Shown: one piece after another, positions 1-7,695 of the stretch | Position numbering within the stretch: position 1 is the stretch's first letter | Layout: the number at the start of each line of letters is the position of its first letter | Assembly: GCF_003369795.1 (NCBI RefSeq) | Contig: NZ_CP026730.1 | Coordinates: forward strand, 7,679,001 to 7,743,000 | DNA length: 64,000 nt | Source: Streptomyces sp. CB09001 | GTDB taxonomy: Bacteria; Actinomycetota; Actinomycetes; Streptomycetales; Streptomycetaceae | Reading direction: 5' to 3' | Translations under genes and position numbers: made by a program | Notes under the pieces: model-generated | What the model was told of the DNA's origin: nothing | Database searches by the model: none | The model's input: the letters and a program-made list of their open reading frames with translations, nothing else

Positions 1-830
1 TCGCCTCCGGACTGGAGCGGCTGGCGCGGCAGCGGCAGGCAGTACGCCTGTACGTCTATCCCGAGCTCCACCTCGCCACCGCCGCCCCCGGCGAGGACGG
101 CCCGGCCCCCGAGGAACTGGCCCGACCGCTCGACGGTCCCCTCGACCGGCGGCTCGGCGAGCTCGCCGGGGACCTGGGCGTCTGGCTGGCCCCGGGCAGC
201 CTGTACGAATGGGGTGTGGACGGGAACGTCTACAACACCGCCCCGGTGTACTCGCCCGAGGGCCGCCGGGTCGCCGCGTACCGCAAGATCTGCCCGTGGC
301 GCCCCTACGAGACGGTCACGCCCGGCACCGAGTTCGTGGTCTTCGAGATGGGGGAGTACGGCCGCGTCGGCCTGACCATCTGCTACGACGCCTGGTTCCC
401 GGAGATCACCCGCAACCTCGCCCACCTGGGTGCCGAGCTGATCCTCAACGTCGTCCAGACGCCCACCAACGACCGGGAGCAGGAGACCGTCCTGGCCCGC
501 GCCAACGCCCTCACCAACCAGGTGTTCGTCGCCAGCGTCAACGCTGCCGCCCCCACCGGGGTGGGCCGCAGCCTCCTGGTGGATCCCGAGGGCCGCGTCC
601 GCGCCCACGCCCCCGGCGCCGACGGCTGCGTACTGACCGACGTCATCGACCTCGGCGAGACCGCCCGGGTCCGCCAGTACGGCACCGCCGGGCTCAACCG
701 TCCCTGGCAGCAGTTCCGGCCCGGCGACGCCGCACTCGACCTGCCGCTCTACTCGGGCAGGATTGAACCCAGCACCTGGGGAGCCGGCCACGGCGGCTCA
801 CCCCTCACGGAACGGCACGAGGCCTCATGA
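1..830 (+). CDS. Carbon-nitrogen hydrolase (nitrilase superfamily), 5' end missing
   Basis: Amidase/nitrilase-type hydrolase that cleaves a C-N bond of an amide, nitrile or carbamoyl substrate. The reading frame is open from base 3 and the start lies before the window, so about 275 residues are seen. The Glu-Lys-Cys triad is visible: Glu21 in YPELHLA, Lys95 in YRKICPWR and Cys127 in TICYDAWFPE (numbered from base 3). Its stop overlaps the start of the downstream permease (ATGA at 827-830), so the two are translationally coupled; a hydrolase handling an imported or exported amine or amide is a reasonable inference. The exact substrate cannot be told. Confidence 0.85.
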   Translation, partial: ASGLERLARQRQAVRLYVYPELHLATAAPGEDGPAPEELARPLDGPLDRRLGELAGDLGVWLAPGSLYEWGVDGNVYNTAPVYSPEGRRVAAYRKICPWRPYETVTPGTEFVVFEMGEYGRVGLTICYDAWFPEITRNLAHLGAELILNVVQTPTNDREQETVLARANALTNQVFVASVNAAAPTGVGRSLLVDPEGRVRAHAPGADGCVLTDVIDLGETARVRQYGTAGLNRPWQQFRPGDAALDLPLYSGRIEPSTWGAGHGGSPLTERHEAS

Positions 831-2206
831 CCACCGCCCCCGAGACCGGGACGACGTCGGGTCACCTGGTGCCCAGGCTCGGCCTGCTGTCCCTCGTCGT
901 CTTCGGCCTCGCGTACATGGCGCCGGCCATCGTGGTGTCGACGTTCGGCGTCATCGCGGGGACCTCCGGCGGCGTGGCGCCCACCGCGTACCTCGTCGCC
1001 ACCGTGGCCATGACGCTCACGGCGCTCAGCTACGGCAAGCTGGCCCGCGACTTCCCCGCCTCCGGCTCGGTCTACACCTACGCGCGCAAGCTCCTCGGCT
1101 CCCGCATCGGCTTCCTCGCCGGCTGGGCCCTGCTGCTCGACTACCTCTTCCTGCCCATGGTCGCCTGGCTGATCCAGGCCCTGTACCTGAACGTGCAGTT
1201 CCCGGCGCTGCCGACCTGGGCCTGGCTGGTCGTCGTCATCGCCGTGACCACCGTGGTCAACGCGCTGGGCATCGTGCTGGCCGACCGCGTCAACAAAGTG
1301 CTGCTCGGACTGACCAGCCTCGGTCTGCTCGCCCTCGTCGTCGTCTGCGTCCACACCCTGGGCGGCTCCTCCGCCTCCGACGGGGCGCACGCGCTGTGGA
1401 ACCCGGCGGCCTCCCTGGGCACCGTCACCGCCGCCGCCGCAATCGCCGCTTACTCCTTCCTCGGCTTCGACGCCCTCAGCACCCTCAGCGAGGAGGTGCA
1501 CGACCCCAAGCGCAACGTCCCCCGCGGCATCCTGCTCACGGTGGTCGTCGGCGGCGGCATCTTCTTCGTCCTCTCGCTGCTGCTGCAGTGGGTGCACCCC
1601 GGCGCCGTCTTCAAGGACGAATCCACCGCGGGCTACGAGGTGGCGATCATGGCCGGCGGCAAGGGCTTCGCCAACGTCCTCAACGCCATCACCCTCATCG
1701 GCGGCATGGCCTCCTGCGTCGCCATCCAGGCCAGCACCAGCCGGCTGATGTACGTCATGGGGCGCGACGGCGTCCTGCCCCGCCGCACCTTCGGCACTTT
1801 GCACCCGCGGCTGCGCACCCCGCTGTTCAACCTGCTGCTCATCGCGGTGATCGGCCTCTTCGCCACCCAGCTCTCGCTGGAGACCGCCACCTCGTTCATC
1901 AACTTCGGCGCCTTCCTGGCCTTCACCCTGGTCAACGTCTGCGTCCTCACGGCCTGGACCCGGCACCGACGCTGCGGCAACCACCGGTCCGTGTTCTCCC
2001 ACGCCGTGCTTCCGGTACTCGGCGCCGCGGCCGACATCTATCTGCTCACCAAGCTCAGCCACACCGCCGTCCTGCTCGGCCTGGCCTGGCTGGTCCTCGG
2101 CATCGTCTACCTGTGCGTCCTCACCCGCGGACTGCGCCAGGAGCCGCCGGAGCTCCACCTGGAGGAGACCGCGCACGAGGAGACCCCGGTGACCACACCG
2201 GAGTGA
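827..2206 (+). CDS. APC-superfamily amino acid/amine permease
   Basis: Integral membrane transporter of 459 residues, the usual length for APC-family amino acid/polyamine permeases with 12 helices. The N-terminal region with GLLSLVVFGLAYMAPAI followed by a small-residue TSGG loop is typical of the first two helices of this family, and the conserved YSFLGFDALSTLSEEV segment (around residues 208-223) matches the family's helix 6 region. It overlaps the upstream nitrilase-type gene by four bases and is probably co-transcribed. The substrate is unknown; pairing with an amidohydrolase suggests an amine, amino acid or amide. Confidence 0.85.
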   Translation: MTTAPETGTTSGHLVPRLGLLSLVVFGLAYMAPAIVVSTFGVIAGTSGGVAPTAYLVATVAMTLTALSYGKLARDFPASGSVYTYARKLLGSRIGFLAGWALLLDYLFLPMVAWLIQALYLNVQFPALPTWAWLVVVIAVTTVVNALGIVLADRVNKVLLGLTSLGLLALVVVCVHTLGGSSASDGAHALWNPAASLGTVTAAAAIAAYSFLGFDALSTLSEEVHDPKRNVPRGILLTVVVGGGIFFVLSLLLQWVHPGAVFKDESTAGYEVAIMAGGKGFANVLNAITLIGGMASCVAIQASTSRLMYVMGRDGVLPRRTFGTLHPRLRTPLFNLLLIAVIGLFATQLSLETATSFINFGAFLAFTLVNVCVLTAWTRHRRCGNHRSVFSHAVLPVLGAAADIYLLTKLSHTAVLLGLAWLVLGIVYLCVLTRGLRQEPPELHLEETAHEETPVTTPE

Positions 2207-2265
2207 CCCGACGGCGTACGACCGCACCCCCATGAGGTCCTGGAGCGACCCTCCGGGGCCTCGCC

Positions 2266-2470
2266 GTGGGCGAGCTGTTGGCTCACCCGCTCCAGTACGC
2301 CCGCCCCCGAGACCGGCACGACCGGTGCACGAGGGACACCCTCAACGCCCTCAAGGACGACGGGAAGGTCGGGTGGAGACGTGGCTGGAGTCGAACCACC
2401 AGCTGTGGGTGCTCACCGAGCGAGGACACAAGGAGTCGCTGGGGTACGGCTCTCGCTCAATTCCCGGATC
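2266..2470 (+). pseudogene. Frameshifted fragment resembling a winged-helix/replication-relaxation protein
   Basis: Two short stretches read like one winged-helix protein but lie in different frames. Frame 1 gives RDTLNALKDDGKV near 2330-2373, and frame 3 continues with VETWLESNHQLWVLTERGHK near 2372-2435. The join needs a shift at about 2370. The pattern (helix, DDGKVETWLE, LWVLTERGHKE) is like actinobacterial replication-relaxation-type proteins of plasmid origin. No complete domain, start signal or stop context is present. The rest of 2207-2671 shows no gene I can support, only short overlapping reading frames in somewhat AT-richer DNA. Treat this as a decayed remnant; the family assignment is tentative. 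Confidence 0.35.
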
Positions 2471-2671
2471 GCAACATGGACATGCCGTCATCGCGGCCCG
2501 GGCAGCGGCCGGTCCCACGATCGAGCGATCACGAACCGAGGAAGATCCGACTCAACGCCCACTCGGTGGGTATTAAGGGATATTCAGAGGCATTTCATGC
2601 CATGCGCATGGGCAATCAAACCAGGCACGGTATGTTGAAACGGCCGGCTTGAATCAACATCAAATGCCCAC

Positions 2672-3142
2672 TCAGGCGTTGAGGATCCAACGGCTCCACG
2701 AGCTGCACGAGTCGTTGCTGAGGCACGCCTTGACCCGCACCCGGCTGCCCACGCCGCCGTGGGCGTTCTTGCTGCTGTACTCGTACATCTCCTTGTTGCA
2801 GGACCCCTGGGTGCCGGAACCGCCCGACCACGTGCACTCTCCGTTGCGGTAGAGCCCCCAGTTCCCGTTACTGTCCTTGAGCTCGTTCTGCCACTTGGTG
2901 ACGGCGGAGGAGCCGTCTTTAAATTCGTCGCCGGCGAAAAGGACATCGCCGTACGGCTTGAAGCAGGAACGGGCGGTGGTCCAGAGGTCGTCCTTGGCCA
3001 CGCAGTAGTAGTCGTTGACCGACGTCGTGTCCTTCACCGCGGTGTCGTACTCCATCGTGGCGGCGGCTGCCGGGTTGCTCATCGCCAGAACGAGCATGCC
3101 TGTGGCGGCCATGCCCAATACGGTTCCTGTCGCGCCGCGCAT
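2672..3142 (-). CDS. Small secreted cysteine-containing protein of unknown function
   Basis: A 156-residue protein with a clear Sec signal peptide: MRGATGTVLGMAATGMLVLA, then a SNPAAAA cleavage region near residues 22-28. The mature part is about 128 residues and has six cysteines, in the contexts DYYCVAK, ARSCFKP, GECTWSG, GSCNKEM, KACLSND and DSCSSW, enough for three disulfides. It is rich in Gly, Ser, Asn and aromatic residues and ends in SRWILNA. I do not recognise a family. The start overlaps the long 3' tail of the upstream minus-strand MIP18-like reading frame. A secreted structural, inhibitor or signal protein is possible, but nothing in the sequence decides this. Confidence 0.7.
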   Translation of the reverse strand: MRGATGTVLGMAATGMLVLAMSNPAAAATMEYDTAVKDTTSVNDYYCVAKDDLWTTARSCFKPYGDVLFAGDEFKDGSSAVTKWQNELKDSNGNWGLYRNGECTWSGGSGTQGSCNKEMYEYSSKNAHGGVGSRVRVKACLSNDSCSSWSRWILNA

Positions 3143-3915
3143 GCGGACGCCTCCCGTCGGGTCGAAGCTGACTGAGCTCCCACCTTGGGGTGGGCGGCGT
3201 CTCGGTGGTACCTAGAACGTTTCAGGGTGCCTTGAGTGGCGGCTGTCGGATGCGGGTTCGGTGCTCTTTCATGGGTGGTCGGTTTTGGTGGGGCGGTGTC
3301 GGGTGGTGTCTGTGGGCGGTTCCTGGCGGGGTGTCGGTTGTGCGGCAGCGGCAGGGTGCCGACGTGGCGGGGCTGGGGGGTGTGGTGTGTGTGGTCAGGG
3401 GTGGTGGGGTGCGGGGTGGGGGTGGGTGGGGGTGTCTGGCGGTCGTGGGTGCGGGCGTGGGTGAGTTGTTTGCGGCCTTGGTCTGTCATGAGTTCGGGGT
3501 GCCAGGGTGTGGTGGCGTCGAGTTCGACGGTGATGTTGGTGATGCCGTGGATGGCTCTTACTTTGTGTTCGATTGATTGCATGATGGTGGGGACGGCCAT
3601 GCAGAAGGGTGCTGTGAGGCTGATGCGGACCGTGGCGTGTCCGTCGGGTGTGAGGGATACCTGGCGGATGAGGCCGAGGTCGGGGAGGCTCATCGGGCGT
3701 TGCCAGGACTGGCTGCATGGGTCGTAGACGTTCTGGAGTGCGGTGTGGACCTGTTCGGCCGTGGCCGTGGTGGCTGTGGCGGTCGTCGTGGTGGCTGTGG
3801 TGGCCGTGGTGGCTGTGGCGGTCGTCGTGGTGGCTGTGGTGGCTGTGGTGGCTGTGGTGGGTGTGGTGGCTGTGGCTGTGGGTGTGGTGGGTGTGGGTGT
3901 GGTGGGTGTGGTCAT
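3079..3915 (-). CDS. MIP18/DUF59-family metal-sulfur cluster assembly protein with Thr-rich N-terminus
   Basis: The core at residues 52-150 is a MIP18/DUF59 domain: VYDPCS with Cys67, SLPDLGLIRQV, and a second cysteine in LTAPFCMAVP. This fold is used in Fe-S cluster assembly or metalloenzyme maturation. It starts at 3915 in an ATGA overlap with the stop of the amidohydrolase gene. Residues 2-51 are almost only Thr, Ala and Pro, encoded by a degenerate hexanucleotide repeat at about 3760-3915. Residues after about 155 are Pro/Thr/His-rich low complexity, and the frame stays open until 3079, into the next gene's start. The true C-terminus may be earlier, since the strand's strong C bias removes stop codons. 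Confidence 0.7.
   Translation of the reverse strand: MTTPTTPTPTTPTATATTPTTATTATTATTTTATATTATTATTTTATATTATAEQVHTALQNVYDPCSQSWQRPMSLPDLGLIRQVSLTPDGHATVRISLTAPFCMAVPTIMQSIEHKVRAIHGITNITVELDATTPWHPELMTDQGRKQLTHARTHDRQTPPPTPTPHPTTPDHTHHTPQPRHVGTLPLPHNRHPARNRPQTPPDTAPPKPTTHERAPNPHPTAATQGTLKRSRYHRDAAHPKVGAQSASTRREASACAARQEPYWAWPPQACSFWR
3179..3194. terminator. Short GC hairpin between the MIP18-like gene core and the secreted-protein gene
   Basis: The sequence CCCACCTTGGGGTGGG forms a 6-bp perfect stem with a 4-base loop. It sits just upstream of the 3142 start of the secreted protein and inside the doubtful 3' tail of the MIP18-like frame. It may be a weak terminator or part of the downstream gene's leader. 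There is no U-tract, as is common in Streptomyces. Confidence 0.3.
3750..3910. repeat. Degenerate GTGGCT/GTGGTGG simple repeat in coding sequence
   Basis: About 160 bases made of GTGGCTGTGG-like units on the plus strand, with interruptions such as GGTCGTCGTGG. On the minus strand it encodes the Thr/Ala-rich N-terminus of the MIP18-like protein (ACC/GCC codons). It is in frame throughout, so copy-number change in multiples of three would keep the gene open. Low complexity of this kind may vary by slippage. Confidence 0.8.
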
Positions 3916-5021
3916 GAGGTGGTTGTCCACTGTTCGGGGCGCATCTGGCGCCAGTTGTCCCACAGGGGGCGGTTTCCGCCGTGCTGGGTGCGGGCTTTTG
4001 CGAATTCGTCGTTCTTGATCTGTTCGGCGGCGTTCTGCAGGTCGATTCCTGCGATGCGTGCGTAGTTGCCGGCCAGGAATGCGGCCCGTTGTTCGGTGGT
4101 GATCTGTTCCAGGCCGTAGCGTTCCAGTGTGCGGTCGGGGAAGGTCAGGCGTGCCATTTTTTCCAGGACGGGCTGGGGGTGGAAGTGCAGTGCTCCGGAG
4201 GCGTAGATGATTTTTTCGGCGCCGCCGAGGGAGATCATCTGGGCCAGGGCTTCTTCCACGTATCCCATGCCGTGCGCGAGGATTGCGGAGGTGATTTCCA
4301 GGTTGGCGTAGACGTTGGGCAGCCGCATCAGTGCCATGGCGACTTCTTCGACGAACGGGGGGAGGCCGGCGTGGACGATCTCGAAGGAGAGGTCGATGTG
4401 GCGGATGGCGACTGTTTCGAGGTCGTCGATGCCGAAGGGGCCGAGTGGTACCAGGCCGTTGGGGACGATCTTGTGCAGTGCGATGATTTTGATGCCGAGT
4501 TCTTTGGCGAGTTCGAAGAGCGGTGTGAATTCGGGGTCGTCCAGGCGCCAGCTCAGGTCGGGGGAGCCGGCGTTGGGGTATATTTTGATGCCGATCGTGC
4601 CGGGTATCTGGGCCACTTGCTCGCGCAGGTCGCGCAGGCATTCCTGGATGCCGGCGGCGGGGTTGATCCCGGCGTACGGCACGATCCGCTGCGGCCATCT
4701 CTGGGCCAGTTCCCGGTTCTTCTCGCCGTTGCACAGGCCGTCCTCGAACACGGCGTCGATGCGCAGCCGGTGGTTGACCGCCATGTCGACGTCGGACTCG
4801 GTGAACAGGGTCCGTGCGAGCAGTTCGGGCGGCCAGTCGGTGCAGAAGGCCTGGCGGGGTATGGCGGAGCCCTTGGTGGCGAAGCGCTCGTGCATGCCCC
4901 AGAGCATTTCGCGCAGGGCGAAGGCGTGCAGGTTGGGGAATTCCCCGTCCTTGCGCAGGTTGTCGTCCGCCACGTTGTAGGGGTGCACGGTGGCGTCAAT
5001 CACGAACATGTTGTCGATCAA
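3912..5021 (-). CDS. Amidohydrolase-2 family metal-dependent hydrolase
   Basis: A 369-residue TIM-barrel amidohydrolase. The metal-ligand region of the first strand is IDATVHPYN (residues 8-16), with later histidines in IIALHK, FEIVHAG and YASGALHFHP. Family members hydrolyse or decarboxylate small acids, but the substrate here is not apparent. It is coupled by ATGA to the MIP18-like gene. The same pair, as far as I recall, accompanies soluble diiron monooxygenase (propane monooxygenase) operons of Rhodococcus, Gordonia and Mycobacterium, where it may aid metallocentre formation. No monooxygenase genes are present here. Codons ending in C or A are over-used compared with neighbours, which could point to a separate origin. 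Confidence 0.85.
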   Translation of the reverse strand: MIDNMFVIDATVHPYNVADDNLRKDGEFPNLHAFALREMLWGMHERFATKGSAIPRQAFCTDWPPELLARTLFTESDVDMAVNHRLRIDAVFEDGLCNGEKNRELAQRWPQRIVPYAGINPAAGIQECLRDLREQVAQIPGTIGIKIYPNAGSPDLSWRLDDPEFTPLFELAKELGIKIIALHKIVPNGLVPLGPFGIDDLETVAIRHIDLSFEIVHAGLPPFVEEVAMALMRLPNVYANLEITSAILAHGMGYVEEALAQMISLGGAEKIIYASGALHFHPQPVLEKMARLTFPDRTLERYGLEQITTEQRAAFLAGNYARIAGIDLQNAAEQIKNDEFAKARTQHGGNRPLWDNWRQMRPEQWTTTS

Positions 5022-5113
5022 CTGGGTCTCCCGTAGGGGCGGTCGGCGGCCGGCTGCCGGTTCCGGCCGGCCGGGGGTGGGGGTGGGGGGAGTGTGCGGC
5101 GGCGGCCTTCAGC

Positions 5114-5134
5114 GGGACTAAAGCGTCCGCCGGG
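5114..5134 (-). promoter_or_regulatory. Copy of the recurring CTTTAG promoter element (minus orientation)
   Basis: Read on the minus strand the site is GGCGGACGCTTTAGTCCC, a match to the CAAGCGGNNCTTTAGC-like element found at several other places in this region. It lies about 97 bases before the amidohydrolase start and 45 bases before the MMPL gene on the opposite strand. It probably belongs to the minus-strand amidohydrolase/MIP18 operon. Confidence 0.45.
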
Positions 5135-5166
5135 ACACTTCGCTCACCGACGGAAGGTGACCTTCG

Positions 5167-7389
5167 ATGTTTTCTGCCCTGGGCTCCGCACTGCACGCAC
5201 GGCGGCGCGTCGGCCTGTTACTGGCCGGGCTCGCCGCGCTCCTGGCCGCTGTGTTCGGCGGCACGGTGGAGAGCAGACTGACCAACGGGCTGTCCGACTA
5301 CGACGATCCCGGCGGCGCCAACGTGGAGGCGCGCCGTATCATCCAGCAGGCCACCGGTGTCGACGCCCAGCAGGGGTACGCCGTTTTGGTGCGCACCCGT
5401 GAGGCGATCGACCCCGAGGGTCCGCTGCCGGAGTCCGTGGGGGCCGCGGTCGAGCTGCTGGAGGGCCGGCCCGAGATCAGGAACGTGGTCGACTACGCGT
5501 CGGCCGCCAATCCGGACCTGATCTCCGACGACTCCCGCAGCACCGTTGTTCTCGGCACTGTCGGGCCCATGGCCGAGAAGGCCACGGTCGACGCCGAGAG
5601 GGAGCTGCAGGAGGCGATCGAGGACGATCCGGTCCTGCGCGGCAGCGCCTGGCTCGGCGGCGCGACCCCGGGCCACGTACAGGTCGACAGGGTCTCCACC
5701 GAGGACCTCACCAGGGCGGAGGGTCTTGCCCTGCCGTTCATCCTGGTTCTGCTGTTCCTGGTCTTCCGTGGTGTGGTCGCGGCGCTGGTGCCGCTGGCCG
5801 GCGCCGTGGTGACCCTGCTGATCACCTTCGCGGGGCTGCGCGTGGCCACCTCGTTCATGAGCGTGTCCTCGGGCTCGCTCAACCTCGCCTTCGCCCTCGG
5901 GCTGGGCCTCGCGGTCGACTTCGGGCTGCTGATGGTCTCCCGCTACCGTGAGGAACTGGCCGTCCACGGGCCCGGTGCCGAGGCCGTGCGCCGCACCATG
6001 GCGAGCGCGGGCCGTACCGTTTTCTTCAGCGCGCTGACCGTGGCTGCCGCGCTGGCCGCGATCACCGTGTTCCCGCACCCCTATCTGCGCTCGATGGGTC
6101 TGGCCGGTGTGATCACGGTGATCGCGGCAGCGCTCTTCGCGCTGCTCGGACTGCCGGCGCTGCTCGCCGTTCTCGGCGCGCGGGTCAACGCCCTGGCGCC
6201 GCGCCGCTGGCAGCGCGACGGTGCGGCCCGGGCGCAGGCGGGGCGGCGCTGGCACCGGATCGCCCACGGGGTGATGCGCCGGCCCGTGCTGGTCGCGGTC
6301 GCCGCTGCCGGCATCATGCTGCTGGTCGCCGCCCCGGTGACGGGCCTGAAGTTCACCGGCGCCGACCCGTCCGCGCTGCCCGCGTCCACCAGTGCCGGAA
6401 AGGTGTCGCGGGCGCTGGAGAGCGACTTCTCCAAGCCGCCCGCCGCGCCGCTGCAGATCGTGCTGGAGACCGCGTCGGCAGACGCCGGCGTCACGGCCTA
6501 CGCCCGGCGGATCGCGGCAGTCGACGGTGTGGAATCGGTGGCCGCACCGGTCCGGCTGGACGCCCGGCACTACGAGATCGACGCCGTGCTCGGCGGGGCC
6601 CCGCTGGGCACCGGCGCCAAGGACGCCGCGCAGCGCGTCATGGACCTCGACGCTCCGGCCCACGCCCGCTACACCGGGACGACCGCCGACTTCCTCGCGC
6701 AGAAGGCCAGCATCGGCCGCCACGTACCGCTCGCCGCGGGGACCCTCGCGGTGATCACGCTGCTCCTGCTGTTCGCGTTCACCGGCTCCGTCCTGCTGCC
6801 GCTGAAGGCGCTGGTGATGAACACCCTGTCCACGGCGGCCGCGCTCGGCTTCCTGGTCTGGGTGTTCCAGCACGGCAACCTGGGCTTCGCCGCCCAGAAC
6901 GGCATCGAGGCGACCAGCCCGGTGCTCGTCTTCGCGCTCGCCTTCGGCCTGTCCACCGACTACAACGTCTTCCTGCTCGGCCGCATCAAGGAGGGCAGGC
7001 AGGCCGGCCTCGACGATCGCGCCGCGGTGGCCGAGGGGCTGGCGCGCACCGGTCCCGTGGTCACCTCGGCGGCGGCCCTGTTCTGCCTGGCGCTGGGCGC
7101 GCTCGCGCTGTCCCGCCTGGTGTTCGTGCAGGAGCTGGGGCTCGGCACCGCGTTCGCCGTGCTGATCGACGCGACGCTGGTCCGGGCCCTGCTGGTGCCC
7201 TCCCTCATGGCGCTGCTCGGCGGCGCCAACTGGTGGGCCCCCGGCCCGCTGCGCCGCATGCACACGCGTCTCGGGCTCGACCGGCTGGAGACGGAACCCG
7301 CCGGCCCGGCGGCCCCCGCCCCGGCTCCCGGTGAGCGTCCGCAGAAGGAGGAGCCGCTCGACCGGCGGCCGGCCGTGCGGTCGACCTGA
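5167..7389 (+). CDS. MMPL/RND-family exporter
   Basis: A 740-residue membrane exporter with two repeats of a large extracytoplasmic loop followed by several helices, the MMPL/ActII-3 plan. The second-helix signature LGLGLAVDFGLLMVSRYREE (around residues 246-265) and its counterpart LAFGLSTDYNVFLLGRIKEG (around 592-611) carry the paired Asp-Tyr/Phe proton-relay residues. It starts at ATG 5167 after GGAAGG. Codon 18 (5218-5220) is TTA, so translation should depend on the bldA leucyl-tRNA in Streptomyces. Its place at the edge of the biosynthetic region suggests lipid or lipophilic product export and self-protection. The C-terminal tail is Pro/Ala-rich and cytoplasmic. Confidence 0.92.
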   Translation: MFSALGSALHARRRVGLLLAGLAALLAAVFGGTVESRLTNGLSDYDDPGGANVEARRIIQQATGVDAQQGYAVLVRTREAIDPEGPLPESVGAAVELLEGRPEIRNVVDYASAANPDLISDDSRSTVVLGTVGPMAEKATVDAERELQEAIEDDPVLRGSAWLGGATPGHVQVDRVSTEDLTRAEGLALPFILVLLFLVFRGVVAALVPLAGAVVTLLITFAGLRVATSFMSVSSGSLNLAFALGLGLAVDFGLLMVSRYREELAVHGPGAEAVRRTMASAGRTVFFSALTVAAALAAITVFPHPYLRSMGLAGVITVIAAALFALLGLPALLAVLGARVNALAPRRWQRDGAARAQAGRRWHRIAHGVMRRPVLVAVAAAGIMLLVAAPVTGLKFTGADPSALPASTSAGKVSRALESDFSKPPAAPLQIVLETASADAGVTAYARRIAAVDGVESVAAPVRLDARHYEIDAVLGGAPLGTGAKDAAQRVMDLDAPAHARYTGTTADFLAQKASIGRHVPLAAGTLAVITLLLLFAFTGSVLLPLKALVMNTLSTAAALGFLVWVFQHGNLGFAAQNGIEATSPVLVFALAFGLSTDYNVFLLGRIKEGRQAGLDDRAAVAEGLARTGPVVTSAAALFCLALGALALSRLVFVQELGLGTAFAVLIDATLVRALLVPSLMALLGGANWWAPGPLRRMHTRLGLDRLETEPAGPAAPAPAPGERPQKEEPLDRRPAVRST

Positions 7390-7423
7390 CCGGTGCGTGC
7401 CGCCCGCCGGCCCGGGCCCCGCA

Positions 7424-7576
7424 CACCCTGCGGGCCCGGGCCGGCGTGTGCCGGGGCGGGTGCGGGAGGCCGCACCCCGACACCCTGCGGGCGTGTGCCG
7501 GGGCGGGTGCGGGAGGCCGCACCCCGCACACCCTGCGGGCCCGGGCCGGCGTGTGCCGGGGCGGGTGCGGGAGGCC
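7424..7576. repeat. Three-copy direct repeat between the MMPL exporter and the TetR gene
   Basis: Three head-to-tail copies, starting near 7424, 7481 and 7529, of a GC-rich unit that begins CACCCTGCGGG and ends GGGTGCGGGAGGCC. The middle copy lacks an internal CCCGGGCCGG block. It lies directly downstream of the MMPL stop and before the TetR operator. The self-complementary CCCGGGCCGG blocks could fold, so transcription termination is possible. There are no spacers of the kind seen in CRISPR arrays. Confidence 0.75.
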
Positions 7577-7616
7577 ACCCCCCATTTACGCTACGCCGGT
7601 TGCGTAAATGGGGGGT
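7577..7616. promoter_or_regulatory. TetR operator O1: perfect 15-bp inverted repeat upstream of the TetR gene
   Basis: The arms ACCCCCCATTTACGC and GCGTAAATGGGGGGT are exact inverted complements around a 10-base spacer. The inner part, TTACGC-N10-GCGTAA at 7586-7607, recurs with the same spacing at 11640-11661 and, degenerate, at 11687-11708. It sits about 80 bases before the TetR start, so autoregulation is likely. The repeated element marks it as the binding site of a dimeric repressor. Confidence 0.75.
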
Positions 7617-7695
7617 TCCTGCCTACACTGGATTACGGAACAGCAGTATCGGAATGTGTGATGGGCAGCCCGTTCCCGGCCGTGAGGAGCATCCT

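Noticed and set aside
3230..3580. Plus-strand Gly/Val-rich open frames in the G/T-rich stretch
   Set aside because: The strong strand bias removes stops in several frames; the minus strand carries a recognisable MIP18 domain that extends into this region.
7424..7576. Possible CRISPR array
   Set aside because: Units are directly adjacent with no unique spacers of even length, no leader and no cas genes.
5218..7578. 786-residue minus-strand open frame opposite the MMPL exporter
   Set aside because: Low-complexity shadow without domain or ribosome site; the plus-strand frame has clear MMPL signatures.
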